Source: Welwitschia mirabilis
Taxonomy: Eukaryota > Gnetophyta > Gnetopsida > Welwitschiales
Length of the DNA stretch: 64,000 nucleotides
Assembly (NCBI GenBank): GCA_051453625.1
Contig: JBOZIK010000001.1
Coordinates: forward strand, 166,704,712-166,768,711
Direction of reading: 5' to 3'
Part shown: piece by piece, positions 11,101 through 24,268 of the stretch
Layout of the letters: every line of letters starts with the position of its first letter
Numbering within the stretch: position 1 is the first letter of the stretch
Position numbers and translations under genes: made by a program
Notes under the pieces: generated by a model
The model's input: only the letters and a program-made list of their open reading frames with translations
Database searches by the model: none
Told to the model about the DNA's origin: nothing

Positions 11101-14100
11101 TGGCTATGAACCAAGGTAAGAAAATAAGATTTTAATTAATGCCTAAGGATGAGGAAGGGAGACATGAGAAAGACATCACTCGATTGGCGTTAGGTTATGC
11201 GTGTGGGGTAAAAGCAAGGGAGAACCTAGATAAACTAAAGTAATATTCAAAGAATATTTTTAAGATATTAGCATCGAAATATTAGAAAAGGAAGGAAAAC
11301 AGAGTGTAAGGTTTTAGATAAAAGAAAACAAAATCACTAATAACCTTATTCACACATCCTAGAAATTTCTCACGACTATCAAGAGCTTTTTTAACCTTTG
11401 GGCCTTATATAATTAGTTATTACTCCACATTTTCTATTATAAATATAATAACATAAACACTAGTAATACACAAAAGAACTTGGAAGATATCTTTTAGCTA
11501 TCAACCATAAATCATGAACATGTTTTGTGATTTGAAATTTGTATGTCACATATAAGGTGTTTGCCTTTCACATCATTATTAATTAGTGTAAATTTATAAA
11601 ACAAGAATCCACTTAATAACTTTTCTTACAAAATAAAGCTAACAATAGTTACTCTATCAAAATTCATGATTGTAAAATTTTGAGCTAATTTTGAATGGGG
11701 TTTACATGTCACGTGGTGCTTAGAGAACACTAAGAAAAAATGATTTAATTCATTAACTATATACATAAAAACAAGATCAGTGGAAATAATTTTATTAAAA
11801 TCCATAAAAGTTTGGCCAAGTTAAGGTACTCACTCAAATGATATTGTAATGCCACATTATCATAAATAAATTGTTAGTGAAATTTTCATAATAAACCTTT
11901 TTTAAAAAATCAAAATGATAGAAAGATTCTATTTTTATTCTTACCTATTTAAATTAAGGTATGTTTCAGATGTAAGACTGAGCTAACTTGTGCTAAACAA
12001 CTTATATTTAATAAAGGAAAATTTCTGATACATATCTAATACATAGCTTTGAAACATTTAAAATTAACACTTTTAAAATGGTAGTTCATATCCTTTATTA
12101 TTACTTAATTATGAAAATGTGTCATATTATCATTTTAAGATATAACAATTAATCCATATGGCCAGAGAGATATAGTAAACATATAAATCACTAAATCCAG
12201 TTATTAGAATTTTTAATTTAATGAGGTTATTAATTACTAAAATAAGATGATGGCCATATGTTAGATAAAATAAGTGTAACACACTATAACATGTAGAATT
12301 TGGATTAAGATAAGACTAATAAGATGCTTTTTGGGGTACTTAATGCCATTAAAGTTACTCCACTTTTTTCATTTCAAAGACTTAAGTTGTTGCATTCTTT
12401 TAGATGGAAAAACAAACTTATAACTTACAAATGCACATGTTTTTTTAATTTATCATAATTGATTTAATGGGTTGTAAAATGTTTTTGAAAACAAATTGTT
12501 TTACTTGTATTCCCCTTGATTTTACTTCATTTAACCTTCTTGTCCAGTAAACATGACAACTAATTATTCAATTTTTGCTAGTGGTATTGAGATTATTGTA
12601 GATATTAAATTACCATTACAAATAATGAGAGGATTCAATTTTATTTTAATATGATAAATTTAAAAACCATTTCAAAGTAAATTTACAATTATATTAAATG
12701 TCTTTGTTGTTGTAAGTTCAATTCTTGAAAATGTCTTTCAACAAAAAAAAAGGAAAAAAAGAAAAAGAAAAGAAAAGAAAATTTTATTCTTATTTTAGAT
12801 TTTTGTAATATAATATTTTTAATTTATAAACATTGAAAATAAATCATTTATGTAAATTGAAACTTAAGGGTAAACTACAGTATTAGATTGATAACTTTTA
12901 AGAAAGTAATGCAATTAATCTAGAGAATGATAATTCAAATTGAGAGTTTTATGGATAGCATGATAATCTATAGGTTCTATTAAGAGAAATTAATAAATTC
13001 TTCATTTTTCCTTTTTTTCTCAGTTTTCATAAATCCTCTTTAGTTTATAGGAAATCTTATGGTTTTTAATTTGTAATTTACTTAAGATTATAGATTTTAT
13101 GATATATACCTTTGTTGATTACTAATTATACCTTATGTTACACATTATATAATTAATCATCTTTTTATTTTCTTCATTTGCATCTAATGCATATTAGTTT
13201 ACATTTAGTTCTCAAATGTTTACTAGTGTTAATCCTTTACTTTCCTCTCTTTCTTCCCTCCACCCCTTTTGTTTTTAAACCCTCTTATTTTCTTTAGTGA
13301 GAGAAAGTCATAAGTGGAATTCTATTGTGTGCCCTCATATGTTAAGAAACCTAGTTAACTAAAATACATTAAGGAATAATCAGTTCCCAACATAACACAT
13401 TAACTTTAACTGTTTCAAAAGTAAAGATAAATCTTAGTTGACAAAACAAAATTACAATTAATGATCTAAATGGTCAATTAAAAAGAAAAAGAGTTATAAC
13501 CTTAGAAATTTTCATCTAATCCCCTCTAATGTCAATCCCATAGGCTCTATGCATACTTCATCTGGAGTAAGTTTAATTTTATATTCTATTTGAAGCTTAG
13601 CCGTTTTAATGTCCACAGGTTCCACCAAAAAGTTGTTAAATTCTAAGTTTGCAAAATGAGTGTTGTTAAAATTCACCTAGATTGCATATATAGGAAAAGA
13701 GCAATACTAGCTAGGCATTTTGTTTTTTCTACAGTTAACTTAAATGATACACTATCACATATCGGTTCTCGTATCAAACGAGGATGGAAAAATTAAATGA
13801 TAATTTGTTAGGCTTTTGAAATGATCCCCTACTTTCTTAGTATGTGGACAATGTAAAAATAAATATACCTCATCTCTTTTTACTAACACCCAAATTTGAA
13901 GTTGGGATAAAAATTTCTCATGAATTTTCTTAAATTATGCCCTATTACAAGATTGCCTTACATTGCCTTAAACATAAAAAGGTAAATACATGATGGAAGC
14001 TTGCAATTCTTCCAAATCATATCAATTTGATCATGAGTTGAGGGTTGAAATGTTTCATACATTGTACTTATTTTTAAGGTATCATAATTTGAACATATTA

Positions 14101-14250
14101 GCATGCCCCAATCTTAAGTGCCTCTATTCCCCATTAGAAAGTAATTACATTTGTAATAATGAAACACCATCAAGGTAAGAGTCTTAGCTGACTGGTTAAA
14201 TCTAGGGAGTGATTTACTTGGGGTCCAGAGTGATTATATGGGATTCTGTT
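8121..14250. other. AT-rich noncoding stretch
   Basis: About 6 kb without a supported gene. Open frames such as 8431-8703 and 9925-10155 are low-complexity A/T coding and resemble no family. There are A/G-rich runs near 12747-12780 and a purine-rich patch at 10850-11250. No transposon domain was recognised. Confidence 0.5.
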
Positions 14251-14279
14251 ATTAACCAAATGAAAGGTCTAACAAATAA
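14251..14279 (+). repeat. 29-bp exact duplicate abutting an assembly gap
   Basis: The last 29 bases before the gap, ATTAACCAAATGAAAGGTCT followed by AACAAATAA, recur exactly at 15947-15975. An exact match ending at a gap edge suggests unmerged contig overlap. Confidence 0.8.
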
Positions 14280-14379
14280 NNNNNNNNNNNNNNNNNNNNN
14301 NNNNNNNNNNNNNNNNNNNNNNNNNNNNNNNNNNNNNNNNNNNNNNNNNNNNNNNNNNNNNNNNNNNNNNNNNNNNNNN
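14280..14379. other. Assembly gap (100 N)
   Basis: A run of 100 N, probably a fixed-size placeholder of unknown true length. Confidence 0.99.
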
Positions 14380-17300
14380 TATAATCCTCAGAGCGGTGGG
14401 CATAGACGTAACCCCACACAATGCGACCTTGTATTTCCATGCAGTATGGGGAGTTTCCATGCCTACCCAAAAACAAAAAACAATAAGACAATATCTAAAC
14501 AATATTCCACCATATGTACATGTGCTTTAAACTACCTTTACCCATTCTCTATCTTCATCATTTTTAATATGCTCGACTAGTTTAATTAATGTAGCATAAT
14601 TAAGTTATTATATGCTTCTAATTTCCCATCCCTTCAACTAGTAGTGTTAATTCCATAAGCAAATCTTTTGTATAGGTTTATTTATAAATTAAAAGATTCT
14701 CTAAAACTAGAAAGAATGTGTTCATTTTCTACATTGAGTTATAGCCCTCTTTTTAGAAAGATTGATGTGTCATCAACAAATTCTGATTGTATGTAGTTTT
14801 TATGTTCCCTAGCTAGCATGATTCATTACTGTCTATATTGTAGTTAGCCATATCTTCACTCTAGCTTAAACTATATAAACTTTTTTTAAATTAGTAAACT
14901 ATTTAATCAATCTAGTTTTCAAGGATTTATTTAGTTTCAGCTTCTATCCTAACTTACTATTGTTTTCCTCCTCTTGCTTTAGATTCTTTCGTATTTCCAA
15001 AAAAATTAGGTGGGAGATGCATGCTTATATATATATATATATATACATATATTTCATACTTTATCTTTGCTTCTGTTATTATGCTTTTATCATGTAATGA
15101 GTTTTTAAATGTTATATAAGAAAGCGTGTTTCTAATTTTTTAATTTTTAAATATTAATCCCATCATATGCTTTTATACATTCTTCTTATGGAATTGTTAA
15201 CTTTGCTTTGATGATTCTTAATAAGTAGTTAAATTGTATTAATTGTCATTCAAAAAATACATTTGAGGTGAAGTCATCTTAGGATATGGTATGGTTTCAG
15301 TGAGAAATATTCACATACCACATGAAGTCTTGATGTTGCACATATAACCTCTTTTCTATTGCGTTCTTTGATTTGATTGTTAATTGATCTAGTAAAAATA
15401 TCATTTTCATTTCATTTCTCAATTTTAATTTTGTTAATTTAAATAAGAGACATATTTTGAATGCATGTAAATAAGAGACCTTAAGTGGTTTGTTTAAAAA
15501 TTAAAGAGGACTTTTCTTGGTTGAAATCATGCTTTCCATTCTACATTTTTAAGTGCTAAGATTTTTCCAATAATATATTTTTGACTTCTTCTTACTTCCC
15601 AAAATGGTTTCACCCTTTTATACTATATGAAGGGTTTTATTTTCATGAAACCTTTCAATATTATGATTTTAAAACACTATAATTTAGTTTTTGTTTAAAA
15701 GTATACTTACTGATGAGATGCTTACTCGTAGGAGTAATAAGTTTTTTAGACACACGATAACTACTAGTACAAAAACTATAAAGGTAGGACTTTGAGCTTA
15801 TCAAAGAGTTTATCATAGTTAGAAAAAACTTAGGAAATTATCAAATGCAATGACTGGTAATCAATATATTCTATTTGTTGTGAACTAAAAATAATTATGA
15901 AATATTATTGATAATAGAAATCAGTAATTAACAATAACTTTATGTGATTAACCAAATGAAAGGTCTAACAAATAATGAAAAATAAAACTTGAAGATATTA
16001 CTTATAAATCAATACTGCCTTAAACAATTCTAAATGCTTGAAAATACTATAATAAGTTATGAAAAATTAAAATTTACAAGCATGATGATGTTGACTTTGA
16101 CTTCTATAACAATAAGGTTATATTTTGTAATAGGGACTTCACTTAAGGAAATGTAGAAGATTAAGAGAAAGTAACACTCATCAAGAGACAATACATAGGG
16201 CCTATTTTTATATATGTAAAGATGCATGAAAACCATGGGTTTCATATTTAAGTGAATGCCTAACATCATATAAGACATGGATCCATCAATTCTCACGAGT
16301 TAATACCTCAATGCTTGAGGGGAAACAGTAACGTGCACAAGAATCCATCCCCTTTACCACTTACGAGAATGATTTTATCCCAAACTTAAAAATTTATTCC
16401 TACATAAGTTAAAATATGTTTTAGATTTTTTAGGGAATTAAAGGTGAAAATGCAAGTTTCATTAATGGGGATGAGGAAGAAATTATGAAACTAGAGAAAT
16501 AAAATTTAATTAACTTGAAAGTCTATTTAGATCATTGAAAGAGTGTCAATTCTTCCTAATTTATTGATGGAAAACTTCAAGTTCCATTGCATCATAGCAT
16601 ATGACACATGAGATTTTCTAAAGGTTTTCCACAAAATAGCATGAGTTTCTCCTACAATTACATGTATACAAGAAAATCACTCTTTGATAATCATTTGCCA
16701 TTATTATAATGCAATGAATTCCTAGGAGTCTTTGTGTGCATAATTTCTAAAGAGAAGTGTACGATGATATCTTTCATCTTCTAATGGAGTTAACCAAAAT
16801 TGTCAATCAAGGTATCCATGCTTTGCACAAGCAAGCTTTACTTACCTTTGTAAGAAGATAGTTATAATGTATTATTTTTCTCATGTGCTATAAAAAACAT
16901 TCATAATTAACATAAATGTATTATGCTAAATAAACATAACAAATGTCAAGCCTAAGGGATTATGAACCCCTACCACTCCATTAAAATGAACATATGTTTT
17001 CATAATTATTCCATAACATAGGAGCTACCCAGTACACAATTACATGGTCATGAATCCTTCAGACATAAGATACCAAATTAGTAAAGTACTGAAAAAATAA
17101 TAGATTAGACATAAGATTGTTCTATTTAATATTATAAATTATAAAGGTTAACGTTAGATAATGAAATTATTAGAATATCTTAGAATGATGATATGGTACG
17201 ATAGAATATTAGATATACACTACATGCCAAAGTCATACTCTCGATGTCACCAAGAAAACTTATATTTTTTTAATTTAATGAAGATAAGTTGTAAATTCTT

Positions 17301-18192
17301 ACTTACCTAATCCAATCTATTTTATGCTAATGAAAATGGGAAAGGTAAGGGAATAATAAGGGTCCAGGAGTTTGAATGATATTCTTTCAAAAGAGAAGAG
17401 GGTATTGAGGTTCTATTTTGTATTCCTTTATATTCAATGTTTTATTAGTTTGTGGATCAAGCAAGGTATTAATTCCATGATAAAAAACTATTTGAACTTG
17501 AAGGGACATGCCCATGTTAAATCGACTTTCCAAGAAAAAGATTTTATGAATCTGATCCTCATGAAACTTTAAAAGATGTCATGGACAAGATAAAAAAAAA
17601 AAAAGCTCTAATGATCAATAGCATGAATCAAATGTCTTCATTAGATTATTCATGGATTTTAATGCAAAAATAATGCTTAATTGTGTAAGAGTAAAACTGT
17701 CCAAAGACATATCCCAGACAACCTCTTAAGAAATTAGAAAGTTTGAAAGGGAATAGCTAAATCACTTAGAATGCTCACTCATATCATATCATATTGACGA
17801 TGCAATGGGGTGGTGTATTTGTCTATCTTCATATATAGCAGGATACATCTCTGTTACTTGTGCATGCAGTTATATGCTGATGGGGTGGTTGGGTGGTAGG
17901 TGCTGCTAGTTCCAGGTAAAGGCATACTAGTAAATTCTATTTCTCTATGGGAGAATACAAGAAACTACAAAAGTAGCATAAAGATTTTAAAATCAAAGTA
18001 GAGGGTGCATTAGCAACTACATTAATAAAGATCAAAATGCTTAAAGATATCATAAGCCGCTTTAAAAAACAATGATCTTTCCGTATTCATAGTTTGATAG
18101 ATGAAAATTGCAAATAAATTAGGACTCGTTTAAATTTGATAAGAAAAATAAAGAACTCAAAAAGTCGTTATATAGTATGACTACATAATTGA
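14380..18192. other. AT-rich noncoding stretch with a (TA)n tract
   Basis: No gene is supported. A (TA)n microsatellite lies at about 15026-15053. The second copy of the 29-bp gap-edge repeat is at 15947-15975. The short frame at 16057-16296 on the minus strand is not recognisable. Confidence 0.5.
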
Positions 18193-18328
18193 ACCAAGTT
18201 CATGAGTCTAATCAATAATGTCATATTAAACTAGTGGAAGCTATGAGTAAAAGTCATCAAACCAAGTTCATGAGTCTAATTAAGAATGTCATATTAAATG
18301 AGTGGAAGCTATGAGTAAAACTCAACAA
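18193..18328 (+). repeat. 68-bp tandem duplication
   Basis: Two copies starting ACCAAGTTCATGAGTCTAAT at 18193 and 18261, with only a few differences. Confidence 0.85.
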
Positions 18329-19345
18329 AATTTGAAAGTATAGAAGGAGCTAAGATGTAAACCCTAAAAAAAGGGTAAATAAAAAAAAAGAAAATTGAAG
18401 AATTTAAATAATCATCCGAAGGTATTTGGTAGAAGAAAGGTCTAGACATAGGAAATAAGTCATTTAATTAGTCTATGATCAAGTTTCATAATGAATGTTG
18501 TTAGATCAGTTGCACAAATTGTTGAACCAGTTAAGGAGGAAGTAGGAGCTACAGTTAGACCTCTATAAGATCTTCACGTCAAGTGTGATGATTTTATTTT
18601 CTTGTGAAAGTTTCCTAAAATATTAATTGTTGTACATCCTTATAGTGTATAAAGAATTTGATAATATTAAAAGAACTCACATTTGATGCATATAAAAGAA
18701 ACAAAAGAAGAAAAATATTAATACACTTTTTGATGAATACCATGTGATTATTTTAGGAAACGTTATGAGGCTTTAGAGTTTAAAAATTGATCTTTGTGAG
18801 ATGGAATTTGATGGCTATTAATGCAACTAGTAAGAAGAACATAATGTTGGTAATTTGCATGTTTTTATCATGTGTCTAATCTATGGACGCTATGTATGGA
18901 AAATACCCTTGTTAACTGTGACATGATGAGATATTTTGATTTTTTAAGTTGTCACTTATATGGTGTCTTCCTTGTCCCAATCCCTTAGTTAGGGGAAATT
19001 CACATTTAAATTCCCAAATTTTGCACTTGTTTATTGGTATAGAGTTTCCTTACTAGCCAAGACAAATATCCAATATATTGCTATGGAAGGACCCTATGCA
19101 TAAAATGACATTATGGTGTGGAATGCCTTGCATAGTTATATCATCTATACCTCAACTTGCCCACATTAATTGTTCTAGGTTTTGCATCTTAATTACTATG
19201 TACATCTCATTTTTCATTTTATGTGTGATCTACTTTCTTTCATTTGTACCTACACTAATGCTCTTTGCTTAATACATTTTTATTAAATGATCTAATGCAA
19301 GCATATTTTTCCTTTATTATAATTTCAATCATTTTAAACAATCAA
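18329..19345. other. AT-rich noncoding stretch
   Basis: No supported feature. The 64-codon frame at 19078-19272 has no recognisable domain. Confidence 0.45.
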
Positions 19346-19403
19346 GTACATCAATGACATTTATTACACTGAATGTACCTCAATGACATTTATTACACTA
19401 TAT
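19346..19403 (+). repeat. 29-bp tandem duplication
   Basis: Two copies sharing CAATGACATTTATTACACT, starting at 19346 and 19375. Confidence 0.85.
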
Positions 19404-21415
19404 GTACCTAATGATATGTAAAACTCATATAATAATTTCAAATCACTCTTACCCAATGAATATTAATTTGTCCATCCATAGGAGGATTTTGAGCACTTAT
19501 ATTCTTGATTAAATATGATTATTAAAAAATTTTGTTATGCTTTTCTATTAGCAATACAAAGCAACTTTCACCAAGCACATGCACTCAATGATACCAGTCA
19601 CCAACATACGTTTTGTATTTAGAGGATCATGTTTGAGCTTTACATTCTACTATGCAAAAGAGAAGGACCAATTAAGAAGTTAAGCATCTAAAATGAGCAA
19701 GCTGGAGGAGAAGAATGGATGCTTAAGGACGAAATTAACATACATACACTCATCCCTTCTTAACCCTATTAGTGGATTTCCAAAGTGGACCTATCTTTTA
19801 GGGCTGGATGTGTGAATCTAATGGTATTGTTACATTTTGTAGATTATTTAAACTCGAGGCTAAACATATTCTTCTTAGGCAAGTGTTGTAGATTTTAGTG
19901 ACCTTGTTGATAGCCACTTCACTAACAATTGTAAGCTAAAGGATTATTAATAGCAATAATATACACACTTGGGCAATAATAATAGAAATATTGCATTGCC
20001 AATATCCTCTTATGCTGTTAACATGTTTATCCAAGGATCTAGTTGAGATCAATCACAGGAGACTGATAAACTAAAACTGATCATCTAGTTGAAAATAAGA
20101 CAACCATCATCACATTATAATTCAAGCTACTCGTGAAGAAGATGAAGTATTAGAGCGTCAAAAAGAATTTTATGCTCCCATACTTCAACGTAAATGCATT
20201 TTCAAGCTTTTACATTAATGCATCTATATTGATGCATATAAATTAAAGTACTCTTATAGTTCTTATAAGTAGCCTTCTACCTCTCTCAAGAAATGGATTT
20301 CTCCCATTAACTCTAATTTGAATTTTTGGTATTTGTCTTTTTTAAATGTTGTTTTGTTAGATTGCAAACATATAGGAGGAAAAAAAATTGCAAAGTATCT
20401 AACACACACCTCACGGACGATGCACTCTTTCTAGTTACATTTTAATAACACATTTACTTTTTCTTTTTGAAGTTTATGTTATTTTCTATCAATACAATAC
20501 TATTATTACAATGTAATATTCTAACAATGATTTATCGATATATTTGACAAGTTTAGGTTCATGTTGTAGTTTATACTTTTTCCTATAACATCAAAATATT
20601 TTAAAAACACATACTTCAAACGACTGTAAGCATTTAAATTGGAACTTACCTTATATTATGTGAATTTAATCTCATTGGTTTAATTTTGTTAACTTCCTCT
20701 TTGTCAAAAGTGATTCCCACCTTACTAAGAAGTACATAAAAATCATAAAGCTTACTAATCAAACATATACTTACTATTGTACTATTGTTTGGACATAAAA
20801 AGCAATGTTAACATCCATCGCATTGCTGAAAGGAAAACAACATGTGTCAGGACCACACTTATATGAAGCTAGCTTGGACAGGCCTATGTGCATCACATCT
20901 TGTGCTATTCCTCTGTCTTTGAAGCATTACCACTCTTTAATGATAGCACACAATCACGTTATAGGTTTCAAATTTATTTAAAGGGGAGGAAAAACCTTTG
21001 TTGCTAGATAGCAAGCTCGCATATCATGATAAGAAAAAGAAAAAATTGTCAAGCACATGTTGTGAATAAATTAGATGCAGAAACATGTATGAGAACTATA
21101 TATTCATATTAGATAATTATGGCATGTGTAATTTAATATTCTACACAAAATAATGACTCGGTTAAAATATAAAACCAATGATCAAAATGATTTTCAAATA
21201 AAAATGTAATGACTTTCTTATTGCATAATGTTTTATTAATTTTAAGAACTAAATAATTACTTATTGCTTTCTATAAGGCTTTAATTATATTAGTCCATGA
21301 TTGAGTGTAAACATATACAAGGTAAATATGAATCTATTATTCCCTAAGAAGATACAATATAAATAAAAGATAAAGAGAAAATGAGAAAAGCAAACTCTCC
21401 TTCACTATTAGGATA
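19404..21415. other. AT-rich noncoding stretch
   Basis: About 2 kb without any gene or recognisable mobile element. Confidence 0.5.
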
Positions 21416-21509
21416 ACAATTACGTTAGAAGAGACACAAAGACTAATTGTGTCCTACGGCTTACAATTACGTTAGAAGAGATACAAAGACTAGTTATGTC
21501 CTTAAGGCT
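21416..21509 (+). repeat. 47-bp tandem duplication
   Basis: Two copies starting ACAATTACGTTAGAAGAGA at 21416 and 21463, each with a diverged 3' half. Confidence 0.8.
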
Positions 21510-21935
21510 TACGTTTTCCCAAAAAAATAGAAAACACAATATTACCATCAACAGATATCAAAGATATTATATAGCTATAAAATAATCCAAATAAGAATAC
21601 AAGAACTCCTTCAAAGTAAAGTTTATATACAATGTAATCAAAAGTAACTGATTATGCCATCAAGATGGTTAAAAGTCCTCATAGAGAAGTAAGGGCTGAA
21701 ATACCTAGTTAAGAAACATGCTAGCAAATTATATTACATGTTTGAATGTGCCGATGTACTGAATGTTGGATAAGGGACTCCCTTACTACTAAATCAAATA
21801 TTTCACATAATAGGGGGGAACATCCCTCCACCATTTTCTAACAGGAAAACTACTAGACCATATGGAAATCTAATAACTAAAATGTTCTGATCATCCTTTC
21901 ATTATAGTAAAAACCATTGTCTCTGGAAAGTGTGG

Positions 21936-21976
21936 TTTAGAGAGAGAGAGAGGGAGTGAGAGCGAGAGAGAGAGGG
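21936..21976 (+). repeat. (GA)n-rich purine tract
   Basis: Imperfect AG repeat interrupted by GGGAGTGAGAGC. Confidence 0.85.
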
Positions 21977-22773
21977 AAAAAAGAAGATAGAGATAAAGAA
22001 AAACTACATCTAGGTTTGATTAGAAATACCACACATATTATATGCTAGTTATTTTATAAGAAGGCAGTAGTGTGACATAGAATCAGTTACCCAGGAGCAT
22101 GAATTAACTTCAACAAGTTTATTAAGATATACCTTAACTATCACATGTGGGAAATGATAACAATAACAAAATATAATATATTACAATAACCCTCAGATAT
22201 TGTTGCAAACCAGAGATTAATTTGTATTGAATGTTACAAGAACCATAAGACATATAACTGCTTGCAGTATCGGTTAGTTAAAATGACGTGTTGGAATAAT
22301 AAGTCAGCCTCAAGTAGTTAACTTCGTTATTTATGAATACTCATTATAAAATCCTTGTGGCGTTTTAGGGTGCTTAAGTTTTTAGACACGTGTTTCATGT
22401 TGCATCCACATATATCTCCTCCAGTTTGGGTACATATCTTTCATCCATGCCCAAATATCTAATGCTTTCACTAAAAAGTAATGCATAATGAGTTCGTGTC
22501 AACATGCATCAGACATTGTGTTGCTCCCTGACAGTAAAGCCTACCCCATAACAAATCAATAAAATCTTGCCTTTACTACTAAACGTTCATAGATATAAAC
22601 GGACCACAATAGTCGTCATGACACCAAACTAACAGATAAACACACAGAATTTTTGTATCAAAGCATAGAGATTAAATGGGTAAATATATTGTTAAGTATT
22701 ATGTAACATCATGCATTATAAATGAAATTGGAGAGAACTCACAACATAACTTGCACTGATTTTCTTGAAGAGG

Positions 22774-22911
22774 CTACTTGTATTTATCCATAATTCTTCT
22801 TGCTTCATCTAAAGTTTCATCAATGGAACTCTCTGAATCAATTGCTTCTCCTCTTGGGCCTTCATCCTTATTGATATAAATAAAAATTAAATAGATGAGT
22901 CCCACCGTAGC
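22774..22911 (-). CDS. Exon 4 (last) of the plastid membrane protein gene
   Basis: 138 nt, 45 codons plus TAG. It begins after a strong acceptor (TTTTCTGTTTACAG) in the phase left by exon 3. It encodes [20 protein letters not shown], which continues the hydrophobic segment, then an acidic tail ending [10 protein letters not shown]. Codon content is plainly protein-like against random AT-rich flanks. Confidence 0.78.
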   Translation of the reverse strand, partial: ATVGLIYLIFIYINKDEGPRGEAIDSESSIDETLDEARRIMDKYK

Positions 22912-24221
22912 CTGTAAACAGAAAACACTTGCAGTCAACTACCACAAAGTCCAGAACGTAATAACCTAGGGGGGAAAAATCAACATGGAAGGCAAATATT
23001 TTTATCATCAGAGAAGTTACTAAAGTTTTGATTGAAATGTGTCTGCGCATACATAGTTTAATGCCATACATTTTCTTCACCATTTTGATTAAAATATAAT
23101 TATCATTGAACGGCAAGCAATCCTGTTTAGCAAACAACTAGCATCTCTTTGAATGCAGGCACAAAGAGATTTACAAATCTAACTGCTGTGTGTGTAATAG
23201 AAAAGATGCACAGGGATTGTATCATTGAACTGACAAAATTAGCTTCTCAGACTTTCTAGATACCTTGAATTAACATTTAGATGAAGCATGAATAATTGAA
23301 ATTTTAGATGATAGAGGTTTGTTATTTTAAAAAGGTGACAAAATCATTTGCCCCCATAACTAAGTGAAGGATTCCCTACAATGATATTGCAGGCAATTAA
23401 ATTGGAAACCTTTTCACAATGACTCAGAAAGAATCAAGGGTTGTATCCATGGGATTAGAGACCCTAATTTGATAAACATTTGCCCCAAAGGAAGGAACTT
23501 TAAACAAAGAAGAGTCATGTTTCCCATGTTTCTAAGATGTGAACATGCTTTCAGCATATAAGAAAGCTGCTTGAAGGTTACACTTAACAATGAACCCTAA
23601 TTACAATAACTGCCAATGAAATATTAAACAATGACAGTTGTATTTAGGATAAACTATTATTATTAAAAGAATATAATCAGTGACTTCAGAGGCTTTTTAT
23701 AGCACTTGATCTATAATTTATTTTTATATCTGTTCCCCATGCAGTTTTGGCATGTATGCTGTATTCTAAAAATTCTTCTTGACACTATTCAGTTTGTAAT
23801 TCAAGATCTGAGTTGACACCCCAAATCTTCCAAAAATTTGGGTGGGGGAAAAATTTTGGCAGAAAAATCAGATAATGTGACACAAAATTTGGGAATTCAC
23901 GATAATTAAGAAAAATTAGGAAAATGTTTTTCACAAAGAGAACTAATTTGAGATGATTCTGAAAATTAAAAAAACATACAACAAAAATTATAAAATGGCC
24001 ATAGCATATGTAAATTATAGATCAGTAGTTTTGTGGCAAGATTTGTGTAGCATCCTGCTTGTGTTTATCTATCTGATTTCCAAAAAATACCATGTAGACA
24101 TGATTTTCGAGTTCAAATAACATTAGATGATAATAAATTTGCAAAAAAATCCTAGAATGAAATCTTTTTTGGAATCAAAGAATGAATTTACTAGTAAAAT
24201 TGCAACTGGCCCTATATGCGC

Positions 24222-24268
<47 letters not shown>

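Noticed and set aside
14380-14520. Less AT-rich block after the gap, possibly a copia LTR fragment
   Set aside because: Some resemblance to plant LTR ends, but no TG/CA borders, PBS or PPT.
14209-14580. Open frames spanning the N gap
   Set aside because: The frames exist only because N codons contain no stops.
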